From Cristatella mucedo (lineage: Eukaryota > Bryozoa > Phylactolaemata > Cristatellidae), in assembly GCA_009760855.2 (NCBI GenBank), contig WPIO01000016.1:1017001-1081000 (forward strand): DNA of 64,000 nucleotides. Reading direction: 5' to 3'. Below the pieces are notes generated by a model, which did no database searches, was not told the origin of the DNA, and saw only the letters and a list, made by a program, of their open reading frames with translations. The position numbers and the translations under genes are program-made. Below are positions 11,165-20,599 of the stretch, in pieces. The stretch's first letter is position 1. Each line of letters begins with the position of its first letter.

Positions 11165-11245
11165 ACATAATAATAGTTATAATAATAATAAATAAAAGGT
11201 TTTAAAGCGAACTCGGCCTATATTCGGGCGCTTCCCGACTCACTG
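11165..11245 (-). mobile_element. Degenerate LINE-B-like tail
   Basis: An (AATA)n stretch followed by TTTTAAAGCGAACTCGGC...GGGCGCTTCC resembles a mutated LINE-B 3' hairpin. Confidence 0.4.
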
Positions 11246-12790
11246 CAAGGAAAGCAACAACCATGTTAGAATGACAAGCAAGGTGTCGTTACCGCTTAGC
11301 ATGACACTGAGTATCGCGCCCGGACAAGTACAAAAGAGTGCACAATAAGGCTCTCGGGGCCTTTGACCCGCAGACCGCTTGGCCAGCAGCGTGCACTAAA
11401 TCGCTCCTATTCAGCCACTCGAAGCACGCGGAAAAATTTAATTTCACTGTGGCTCTGCACGAAAGCATATTACTGTAGCCCTTAGCTACTGTACGCGTGG
11501 TTTCACAGCGGACAAACACACAGCGGACAATTCAGTCGGACAGAGCAAAGGCTGCGGGGAGCAGTTCAATTGTTTAGCTTCTTTTAGAATGCTGCTCAAT
11601 CAGGAGATGACACGAGGTCAGTCGGTAGTGAGCTTCAAGCTTTGACTGCGTAGTGACGGAAGGCACAGACTCCAAAAGATTCGAAGGTAGGCACACAAAG
11701 AATCAAGCAGACTCAGAAAAGCGGGCGGAGCGATACAAGACGCAAGGTACAAGGAGCCGAAACAAGGATACAAAGATACAAGGAGCCGATTCCGCTCGAT
11801 AGGCTCGAGCAAAAGTGCGAATGGGCCGAGCAAAGGTGAAGGACGTCATCTTTCAATCGATACGCTACGTGCTATGCAGCCTGGGAAGATAAGCGGAGTC
11901 GCGATGTAATGTTGGCTGGTGCGATGTTTACGATAAATGAGCCTAGTTTCGATGCAGACTTGCCGAGCTTTGAACTTCTGTAGCCGTCTTATCGCACGCG
12001 AAGGAAGACCAACAAGACGAGTTACAAAGCTTCACACGCCAAGGCTTCCGTTGTTATGGGTCCGGTTTTCGAGGAACTGGCCGCCCTGTGCGACTATGTA
12101 TACTTATTATCGTGCTTCGCGCTCGTCCAGAGACTACAAGTGCATGCCCAGTGCACGTTTCTTCGCAGCTTAGAAAATTAGATAATCTCTCGTAGAACTC
12201 ATCAAAGGAGGTAGGAAAGGAGGCTATCGGCGCCGCACTGACACCTGCGCCATTTTTAATAACATAAGCGCACCTCCCTCAGCGAACACCGTCGGAACCT
12301 TTGCTAGTGTGAGTAGCCACTACCCACATTCCCCCACTTTCATTCTGAACTGCTGCTAATTGGTGTAACAAAGTGGCGACAATGCCGTCGCTAACCTCGG
12401 TGAGCGCTTTGAACTTGGGCCACCGGAATGCCAGCTGTTCGTGCCCTAAATCGTTGGTCGTTGGCAGCCTAGTACTCGATCTCGCTTTCGGCTTTCGTTC
12501 GCAATTGCTGAGACCTGGCAGAATGCTCTGCTCTCCTCGATGCCGCCGCCGCAGAAAGTTTCTGCTTTTTTCATATTCAGAGATTGTGGAAAGTTGGCGG
12601 TTGAGTTGCCGATGTCGCAAGCACCCCTTCCAGCTCCAAGAGTGTCTCTGCTCCTGTCAAGCAATGCTTTTTATTCTTTGGCTGTCTGCTCACTTAGTGG
12701 TAAGTTGCCGATGGAGGCAGCAATAATTTTTTGTCCACCAGGTAGCAATTCCATCTTTGACTTTAGTTACTTTCTCCCAGCTGTTTGCAG
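11246..12790. other. Unannotated stretch
   Basis: ATACAAAGATACAAGGAGCCG-type short repeats occur near 11745-11790. Overlapping ORFs on both strands at 12279-12820 show no domain, splice pattern or codon signal that would support a gene. Confidence 0.35.
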
Positions 12791-12943
12791 TAAAATAAAT
12801 AAATGTAATTCGTTCTTATAGCGCCCTAAGAGAACTTAATCTCTATTCAGGCGCTTCACATATGCCTCGGGGCTCGAGCCCACGACCTCGGCCAGACCAT
12901 GGACGGGGCGAGCACCTTACCACTGGGCCGAACCAGCTCGGCG
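12791..12943 (-). mobile_element. SINE2 (tRNA-derived with LINE-like tail)
   Basis: Read on the minus strand, a tRNA-like head contains TGGTTCGGCCCAGTGGTAAG (A-box region) and GTCGTGGGCTCGAGCCC (B-box region). GAAGCGCCTGAATAGAGATT and AAGTTCTCTTAGGGCGCTAT follow, and it ends in an A/T-rich tail. The last ~45 bp resemble the LINE-B 3' end. Confidence 0.85.
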
Positions 12944-13257
12944 TACGAATCGCCCTCTTCTGAGTGATTCGAATATTGATTTTTGATAGCCCGCGTAATT
13001 CAGTGTGTTAGAAAAGGCTTTCACTGTCGTTCTGCCTGCTTTGAGCTCACGTTCAAGCCCCTACACATGTATCACGCCTTGACGTTGACAAAATGTTCAC
13101 CCGCGATAGTCCCCTATCAGTCACTGTTGCGGATTATATTTTCTTTGGAAAGAGTTTCTTTATGAGCGCGCATAATTTCGTATGAGTTGATAAACCTAAA
13201 GTCTCTTGACGGCAACGCTGTCCGTAGCAAACTAGAACTCTCTGCTCTCATCCTCGG

Positions 13258-13395
13258 AATGTAATGTAATGAGCCTCCGCCTTTGACTCAACAAAGAATA
13301 CGTTTTTTTCAACGCAGGAGAGTTTTCAATGACGTACACGTAGCATAGATGGCTTTCGGCGCCCATGCGGTGGTCAGCTGACTTCCACGTGGGCA
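13258..13395 (-). mobile_element. LINE-A 3' tail, degenerate
   Basis: (TGTAATG)n is followed by CTCCGCC...CAACGCAGGAGAGTTTTC and GATGGCTTTCGGC, the LINE-A terminal block with several changes. Confidence 0.6.
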
Positions 13396-14689
13396 CCGTA
13401 ATGGCGAGCTGACCACCTTATGGATCAGTTTATCTCACGACCAACCGTCCATCCTAGATGCAGCGCTGCACCACAGGACGCTGGCTAATGTCTTGGATGA
13501 GTTTACATGTCTGACCGTTCGATCGGCTCTGCCTAGCCCAGACAACCTTTGGTTAATCGTATGGCAAGAATTAAGCATGACAACCTTTGGTTAATTTTAT
13601 GGCCAGAGGTAAGCATTCGCTTCGAATTTCCAAATCTTTTCAGTGAAATATCTTGATGTGCAGTAAACACGGCACGTCAAAAGAAGTAATTTTCTCAGTA
13701 TTTCATGACTTTTTCGAGAGCTCAACTAATACTAATAGTATTATTAGTATTAATAATTAATAATTAATTAAACTAATTTATATTTTCAATTATTTTTATT
13801 AATTTAAATTGTGTTTAATAATGTATTATTAAATCAATTCCTAATGTATTGATTATTTATTAGTAATCAATTAATTAGTATTAATATTAGTATTAATACT
13901 AGTACTAATCCCTTTTTTGCTTTCTCTCGTTGGACGTATTGCTTTGACGCGAAAGTTAGTAATATAATTTAAGTGGGTAATATAATATTTATTTATTTTA
14001 ATATTTATCATAATATTTATTTATAAAATTTAAGTCATACATTTAGCTGAGTTTATTTTTGTTTCATTAGCTCACGGAGGTGCGACCTTGCGGCCTTGGG
14101 CTAAATTACCGCATCGGTTGCAAGATTCATGTACTTTGAATGAATTTTCGGTCGGCACGTCAAGCCATAACTACTACTACTATAAGCGCTGGCGAAGCTG
14201 GCAATAGGCTTCGTCACCAACTCCGCCTTAGTAGGATATTAGTAAGATAGTATGAACTTATCCGCATCCGTACGGTTATTGACTGATATACTTGATTCTT
14301 TCTTGAGCTCATTAAAAAGAGTGGCATAAACACAGACGTGGAGTTCCTTTACTTAACTTAAGAAGAGCCTTTCCTTAGCTGCAGTCCGCTATTTTATGAG
14401 ATTGCATAGAAAGATTTTGGTGGAATAAAAATTGACAGAGATTATCGTAACCTGTGCCGAAGATTGACGAATACACCTCACTAGAGAATAAAAGCAAGAC
14501 AAAATGTGGCTGGCAGCAATAATTTGGTTCAAAAGATAAATTAGATTATTTTTAAACGTATATCAATGTGATTTGTTTTTAAGAGTATTATAACACATTT
14601 GTTTTGACTATTATAAAAAATTATGAGATTGTCACAGGGGACTTTAATGCGTGGAAGCCACAATATTTAAAATATGCTGGAGCGATAAA
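13396..14689. other. AT-rich, palindrome-rich non-coding DNA
   Basis: Around 13722-14060 the sequence is strongly AT-rich, built of short TAATA/TATTA/ATTAAT units with repeated small palindromes such as ACTAATAGTATTATTAGT. No ORF is present. It resembles a decayed microsatellite or matrix-attachment-type tract, but no function can be assigned. Confidence 0.5.
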
Positions 14690-15642
14690 CGGCTGCATCA
14701 GCTCTTACCGACAAAAACAATGGATTTGTACCATGCATTTGTGATCTCCCGCCTTGACTTCTGTAACTCACTGCTTGCCGGTCTACCGGCATGTGCAATC
14801 AGGCGCTTACAGCAGAGGCAAAACTCTGCAGCTAGGCTTGTCTAGCTCTTGAGCTTCGCAGTTGCCACGTCACACCACTTCTTGCCGAACTGCACTGGCT
14901 ACCAGTCAAGCAACGTATCGACTTCAAAGTTTTGTCACTCACTTTCCGGTCCCTTCATTCTTTGGCTCCAGCCTACCAATCAGATCTACCACCTACCAGG
15001 CTAAGCATCGTACCACCCGCTTTTCGCAATCGAACAATTTACCTATGTCTCGTGCAAACCTCCAATTCTTTGGAGACCGTGCCTTTATTTCGTATGCTCC
15101 CAAAGCCAGGAACTCACTCCCGACTTGCGTCCTGACATCCCCTGACTCGATCACATTTAAAAAGATATTTAAAACGCACCAATTTATCACAGCATCTAAA
15201 ATAATAAAAAATTAAAAACTAACTGATTTAACAGCCTCTTTCGTATAGCGATAGAAGAGCCTTGGCGGCTATCAGCACTGCTTGCAGTGCTTGCCTTGGC
15301 GATACCGAATTTCCCGCTGCAGGATTCGAACCCACGACTTCGGGACCGATGTCGTGTAATGCAACCACTTTAGCAAGTGTGACGTCATGGGTCACCAATT
15401 AATTGGGTCTGTAATTCGTCCTGTATGTGTTTGTGCGTGCTGACACTGTGCATGCTTCCACTAACCAAACTTGCATGCTAACCCTGTGCATGTTACCTCT
15501 AACAATGTTTATTCTTGTTGTTTATTGAGCATGCTAACACTAATCATCCGATCGTGTTTCCTTTTCAGCAAATCTAAAGCTCCTAGAAACAGATTGCGTT
15601 CTCTGATGGTGCTTTATCAAGTGTTTTATTATTATTATTATT
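14690..15642 (+). mobile_element. LINE-B 3' half, split by SINE1
   Basis: The RT C-terminal coding region (CGCCTTGACTTCTGTAACTC through about 15190) and the 3' UTR (from about 15404) are separated by a SINE1 at 15199-15403. It ends in a hairpin (AAAGCTCCTAGAAACAG...GATGGTGCTTTATCAAG) and (ATT)n. Confidence 0.9.
15199..15403 (-). mobile_element. SINE1 inserted in LINE-B
   Basis: The complementary SINE1 terminal (TGATTTAACAGCCTC) is followed by the body and the complement of box B (GGATTCGAACCC). The LINE-B sequence continues on both sides, so this SINE is younger. Confidence 0.85.
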
Positions 15643-15699
15643 AATGGTTTTTATCTTCTACGCACAATTAAATCAAAGATTGACAGCAGCATCATTTTA

Positions 15700-16474
15700 A
15701 AAGTTTCATTCAGAAGACTGCTTCTACAGCTAGCCATCACGAATTACCTATCCAAGATTAGGAGCTGTCTCCCACAGTGGCTTGTAAAAAATTTAACTAG
15801 CTCCTTAGTTCTGTCTCGGCTTGATTATTGCAAGTACCTATTGGCTGGGCTGCCAAAGAAAGCTATTAGGCCACTGCAGCAGACTATGAATATGGCTGCA
15901 AGGCTAGTCTTCAAGTCCCAGCGGTTTGAGCACGTGTCTCCTTTGCTAAAAGAGCTAGGATAAATGTCGGTTGAGCAACGGATACGGAGCAAAGTTCTTA
16001 CGCTGACCCACAAGGCCCGCCACGGCTTTGCTCCTTCGTACCTAGCTGAACTGCTGCATCAGTTTCAGCCTGTTCGCACCCTCAGGTTCTGTGTGGACAA
16101 TAAATTAGCTGTTCCATTCCTCCGCTTAAAGACCGTTGGCGACAGAAGCTTTAGCTCTGCAGGTCCTAGACTGTGGAACTCGCTTCCACAATTCTTACGC
16201 AACGACAACTACTCTCCTGCTGCCGACTATGGCTCATCTTTTTCAGCGGCCTGAGCTGCTACTTCCATGCTACTCACTACTTCAACTGCTCTCCTGACTT
16301 TGCTATGCTTCCCACTTTCTCTTTGTTGCGTGAGACGAAGTCGGTTGGCTACCGAATTCGTACCGACAGCCGCTTAGGCTGTGAGTGCACTAAAGAAAAC
16401 TCTCCTGCGTAACACCTGCATGGTCTTTATGACTTTGTGGAGTTACAGATGGAGATACATTACATTACATAATG
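15700..16474 (+). mobile_element. LINE-A 3' third, plus orientation
   Basis: It starts at TTTCATTCAGAAGACTGC, passes through LINE-A palm/thumb coding (GACCGTTGGCGACAGAAGC) and ends GGAGATACATTACATTACAT. There are several stops. It starts directly after the LINE-B tail at 15642. Confidence 0.92.
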
Positions 16475-16952
16475 AAAAGACAGACTTCGAGCAGATCTTG
16501 AGACTTGCAGCTCTGGATATTAATTAATGTCAATGCATCTCACTAAGTTACTCTAACGTATTGGCACGTTGCTGGAGAGAAGACATTTGCACCTCATTTG
16601 CGTGTTCCTGCTACATTCATCTCAGTGTAAGCACTTTATCCGGCTCGTCGGTGCTGCTTCCACCCTTTAAATTGCTCCGAATCGCTGGAAAAAATATAGC
16701 ACAGTGCAAGCAAAATCTTTGGCAACGTCCGCAGGAACCGAACACTGCTGTTGCATGTGTTTCTTACAGCTAGCAAATATATCATCAGAGCCATTAAAGT
16801 GCATTATTTTTCAAGGAGACGCGAATTCTCCAATTCTTGACCGCCATAAAAACTGACCATGTCTGAGTCGTAGTTGCATTGACTGAGCAGGAGGGCTGAT
16901 TTTAACGAAGCAGTTGGTAATGTTAGTCGCCAGCCAAAAGTATACGGGTTCA
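16475..16952. other. Spacer, nothing recognised
   Basis: No supported ORF or repeat. Confidence 0.4.
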
Positions 16953-17023
16953 TATATGTGTGTGTGTGCGCGCGCCCTGGCATGTGTGCGTCCGGGCGTG
17001 CGTGCGCGTGTGTGTGTGTGTGT
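16953..17023. repeat. (TG)n/(CG) microsatellite
   Basis: Alternating TG with CG interruptions, ending directly at the AAT tail of a LINE-B. The (TG)n resumes on the far side of that LINE. Confidence 0.9.
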
Positions 17024-17491
17024 AATAATAATAATAATAATAATGCACTTGATACAGCGCCCTCAGAGAACTTAATCTCTTTCTAGGCGCTTTATATTTG
17101 CTGCAAAGGGAAATGCAATTGAATGGTAAGTAAAATCATGCTTGAAAAACAAACAAGATGAATAACATGGTTAGGGGTGACATGCACAGGGTCAGCATGC
17201 AAATGTGGTTAGTGGCAGCATGCACAGTGTCAGCACGCATAAGCACATCAAGGACGAATCACAGGGACCCACTAAATGCTGTCCTAAATAGGTGTGTTTT
17301 TAAGTTCCTTTTAAATGTGGTCAGGTCAGGGGATGTTCTGACGCAGGTCGGGAGGGAGTTCCATGCTTTGGGAGCATACGAACTAAATGCACTGTCTCCA
17401 AAGGATTTAAGGCTTGTACGGGGTATTTCTAGACTATTGGATTCCGAAAAGCGGGTGGTAAGATGCTTGGCCTGATGGAGGGGTATGTCGG

Positions 17492-17494
<3 letters not shown>
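17024..17494 (-). mobile_element. LINE-B inserted in (TG)n
   Basis: It has an (AAT)n tail, the hairpin TACAGCGCCCTCAGAGAAC...TAGGCGCTTTATATT, the 3' UTR, and the RT tail coding FGDRAFSS-type region, 5'-truncated near 17494. (TG)n lies on both borders. Confidence 0.92.
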
Positions 17495-17547
<53 letters not shown>

Positions 17548-17552
17548 TGTGT
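17495..17552. repeat. (GT)n microsatellite
   Basis: Near-pure GT repeat directly abutting the truncated 5' end of the LINE-B. Confidence 0.95.
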
Positions 17553-18639
17553 TCAACGACTTCTCATGCAGAATCATGCGGAGATCCAGCAGTAGCGTCC
17601 TACGACCACTAACCAACCATCCATCTCTGGCCAGTTCTTGCTTCTGCAGCGTTTACCTACATACGCGAGCCTGTCTTCAAATCATCGCACGATTCAGCTA
17701 TCAATCTAGCTAGGTATCTGTCGAAATAAGTATTGTGAAGATAGCGCTTCGATACTACAAAACTTTCGTCGTGCATTTGCTGCTGGTATTTTTACGTGCT
17801 AGATCAGCCGGATTGTACTGCCGAAATACTATTCGTTGTTTCTGAATTACTATGGCTAGCTTGTGTAATAATCTATGGATTGTGACGGATAGGAACTGGT
17901 TATGCGATAATCTACGTTTGGGCGGCATAAAATCCGAAGTCATATAGATAGAGTCAGTCGAGCTTGAGATTTTGAGCCAGACAGGAGTTGCGACCTAGAT
18001 CTCGGGTCAGGCAGTTGAGAGGTCAGGCCGTTGAGAGGTCAGGCAGTTGAGAGGCACTCTGGGTGCGCCGTACGAGAGTCGCTGTACGCGACCTGGTACT
18101 AGATATCAGTAACTTTCAGGCGGTGCTATCGAATATACTTCTCTGCGCTATGGATATAGACTTGATTGTTCCTGAATTGTAACGGCCTGTAACCGATTAT
18201 GCGAAAATCTTTACACGAGGCTGCGTAAAAGCCGACTCGAGCAATCAGTCAATCGGTCGCGCCTCCGCAGTTGACAGTGTCATTTGAGCTGGTTTGAGAG
18301 CAATGCCACTGAGCCATTGGTTTACCGTGTGCCGGGGCCACTGCTGAATGCCTGGAACACCCTCAGTCACTGCCTAATAGACTTCTCTAAGCAAAGTATA
18401 GGGACTCGCTACAGTTGAGGCTAGAGCGCTGCGCTTCGTTGTTGCCGCATTACGCTACCACAGCGGCACACCCGCGTACATTGATGCCGCACTGACTCCG
18501 CCGCTAGCCGCGACACAAGGCTCAGGTGCCGCCTGTATTCGCCTAGCGTAGGCTGAGACTGGCATCGTTACGACTGCTGCGTTTGTGGCGTAGTTCTGTC
18601 TGGTTGTGGAAGCCGCTCACCGCGTTTGTAACAGCACGC
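17553..18639. other. Intergenic
   Basis: A small tandem GTTGAGAGGTCAGGC repeat lies at about 18010-18050. No gene was recognised. Confidence 0.4.
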
Positions 18640-18661
18640 ATTCACAGGTACAGTTTCGATC

Positions 18662-18667
18662 TTTATT
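18662..18667 (-). other. Poly(A) signal AATAAA
   Basis: The minus strand reads AAAAATAAAGATCG about 150 bp after the stop codon at 18814, at a normal 3' UTR distance. Confidence 0.6.
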
Positions 18668-18813
18668 TTTCTGTTTTGCGCACGCACATGGGCAAATCCA
18701 GAGAGTCAGCAGAAACTGCAGAAGCTGTACTGAGAAAATAGAGAGCGAGTTGAAAGACGAGTATAAATAAGATGCAAAGCGCTGACCTCTGATCGTTTGC
18801 GATTCCTCCATGT

Positions 18814-19092
18814 CTATTTAGACGTGGCGGGCTTCTCCGTGCGGTTATCTCCACATTCAACGGGACTCTCGGATTTCTTTTTGAGCATATACTGGCCCAA
18901 AATGAATCCCAGCCCTGGAAATATAAGATTAGCAGCAACCGCTCCGGCTACAACCTCCTTGGAGATTGGTTTCGCTGTGGACGACTTTTTGCTGGCCACT
19001 TCCTCAGCGCGTTTCTTGCTTCCGCCCGGTTGAGCTCTAGTGGTGTTCGTAGCCCGGTCCAGTAACTCCAGAAATCCAGGCTTCGGCGTTGC
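18814..19092 (-). CDS. Terminal exon, small one-helix membrane protein
   Basis: The exon begins after a TTTCAG acceptor (AG at 19094-19093) in phase 0 and runs 92 codons to TAA at 18814. The N-terminal part is polar and Lys/Glu-rich (KPGFLELLDRATN, GGSKKRAEEVASKK). One hydrophobic Gly/Ala segment follows (VVAGAVAANLIFPGLGFILG), then a basic KKK and a hydrophilic tail. That suggests a single-pass or hairpin membrane anchor. An AATAAA lies about 150 bp after the stop. The phase-0 exon at 20272-20183 upstream, with a PPSY motif, is the likely preceding exon. The product would resemble small PPxY-bearing membrane adaptors in layout, but I cannot name a family. Confidence 0.65.
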   Translation of the reverse strand, partial: ATPKPGFLELLDRATNTTRAQPGGSKKRAEEVASKKSSTAKPISKEVVAGAVAANLIFPGLGFILGQYMLKKKSESPVECGDNRTEKPATSK

Positions 19093-19427
19093 CTGAAACA
19101 GCAGTAGCAGCAGCGCGAATCGGAATCAGTCGGAGAGGTCGAATCAAATGCGAGAGCATTCGCTTTTCAGGCGGCTCGAAAGCGGCGCGTAAAGCAGCGC
19201 CGAGCAGCGGAGCTCTCGTGCTTTGCTGCTCCGACGTCCGGCGGAACGCCTGACAGTCACGTGGCGACCTTGACCCTGCACTAGTCGTCGGCCTCGTCTT
19301 GGCCACCGAATGGCAGTGGCTGAGGCTTACTATTGTCGCCTGCTAAAATGCCGGCCTACGCACGGCTGGTCTGACTGCGAATACAGTTTTACAGCAAGGT
19401 GCTCTAAGCGGTTTGTAGGACATTTCC

Positions 19428-19508
19428 CGCCTGGAAATTTCCCCCTGGTGGGCCGTAGGACATTTCCCCCCAGACATCTCCCTCGGAATAAGACATTTCC
19501 CCCTATGT
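19428..19508. repeat. GGACATTTCCCCC-type minisatellite
   Basis: Three to four units of (TA)GGACATTTCCCCC with variable spacers. The same motif recurs inverted at 19923-19995. Confidence 0.8.
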
Positions 19509-19526
19509 TGATTAATTTATAAATAA

Positions 19527-19557
<31 letters not shown>
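19527..19557. repeat. (AT)n microsatellite
   Basis: Pure AT dinucleotide tract of about 30 bp. Confidence 0.95.
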
Positions 19558-19561
<4 letters not shown>

Positions 19562-19631
19562 TGATCAAATGAAGTTCACGCTCTATTGAAATAAAATAAA
19601 CTCAGTATAATTAGACGTTTTGTTAATTCCG

Positions 19632-19738
19632 TATGACATATTCATTCCCTTTTCCTTTGCAGCAAATGTAAAGCGCCTAGAAAGAGATTGAGCTCTCTGA
19701 GGGCGCTTTATCAAGTGCATTACTATTATTATTATTCA
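19632..19738 (+). mobile_element. LINE-B tail
   Basis: TTTGCAGCAAATGTAAAGCG is followed by the hairpin, GGGCGCTTTATCAAGTGCAT and (ATT)n. Only about 100 bp is present. Confidence 0.85.
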
Positions 19739-19861
19739 CTGAATGGCCTGGCACTGCACAGTCCATTCAGTTATCTAATTTTTATTTTTCAGTAGTCTAA
19801 TTTTAATTTTCTATTCCATTGAGTAGTCTAATCACAAAAACTATGCTTTGATATAGAGGTA

Positions 19862-19922
19862 AATAAACCCTAAACTCTAACCCTAAAGCCTAAGCCCTAA
19901 AACCCTAAATCCTAAACCCTAA
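19862..19922. repeat. Interstitial CCCTAA/CCCTAAA-like array
   Basis: About nine degenerate units alternate between CCCTAA and CCCTAAA (for example CCCTAAACTCTAACCCTAAA). It resembles a short interstitial telomere-type repeat. The unit length is not uniform. Confidence 0.65.
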
Positions 19923-19995
19923 ACCCCAGGGGGGAATGTCCTACCCCAGGGGGGTGTCCGGGCGAGAGAATGTCGGGGGGGGGGGGATGTCCATA
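19923..19995. repeat. Inverted GGGGGGAATGTCC minisatellite
   Basis: CAGGGGGGAATGTCCTACCC and related units are the complement of the 19428-19508 motif. A G13-class homopolymer is included. Confidence 0.8.
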
Positions 19996-20009
19996 CTCCG
20001 CTCTTAAGC

Positions 20010-20098
20010 TAATGACTCAGGTCACGTGGCCTCGAGTCCTGCTGCTGTAGGTAACTCTTTATTACCAGCTGCAAGCGATGCTGCTAAGGCTCTTCTGC
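20010..20098 (+). mobile_element. SINE1, degenerate partial
   Basis: GGCCTCGAGTCCTGCTGCTG and CTCTTTATTACCAGCTGC, then AAGGCTCTTCTGCC, follow the SINE1 box-B/body order with many changes. Confidence 0.55.
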
Positions 20099-20182
20099 CA
20101 CCATCTCTGGAGGGCTTTTCAACCAGGCGACATTTGCTTTACTTTTAGCGTTACCTGGAAATATAAAGCGCGAAACACTTAC

Positions 20183-20272
20183 CTGATTTACTTTATTTAT
20201 CGGAGTATTTGTACTGTTTGCAGCCATTGCCCGTTCTTGCCCCATGACGTCATCATAGGAAGGTGGCTCGTC
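20183..20272 (-). CDS. Internal exon with PPxY motif
   Basis: A 90-bp phase 0-0 exon is bounded by a pyrimidine-rich acceptor (TTGATTTTCCACAG) and a consensus donor (CAG|GTAAGT, GT at 20182-20181). The 30 residues start DEPPSYDDVMGQER and end NKVNQ. PPSY is a PPxY-type ligand for WW domains, as in NEDD4-family ubiquitin ligases, and the acidic residues next to it are typical. It joins in frame to the terminal exon at 19092-18814. The upstream exon was not found: the frame beyond 20272 is intronic. Good splice sites on both sides make this one of the better exon calls in the window. Confidence 0.65.
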
Positions 20273-20599
20273 CTGTGGAAAATCAATTCCGTGGTAAGCG
20301 CAAATAGTAAAAGCGTGAAAAACACTCGACTGCACGAAGAGTGCAGTCGCGTGACACGTGTCACGTGACTGCACCAACAGCCTTCGTATATTCAGACAAA
20401 TTTCGCAAACAAATTGTTTTCTCCTCCTCATTTCACTTGAAACCGTATTCTGCAGAGATGCATTAAAATCGCCACTTTTTACACTTTTGGTTACTTGAAA
20501 TTTGGCAATGAATTCCTATTTCTTCGCGAAACACTAGAAATTGTAAGCCTATACGTCAAATGGGCTTGTATGTCGTATCTCCTGTATGGTTTGTGCTCA

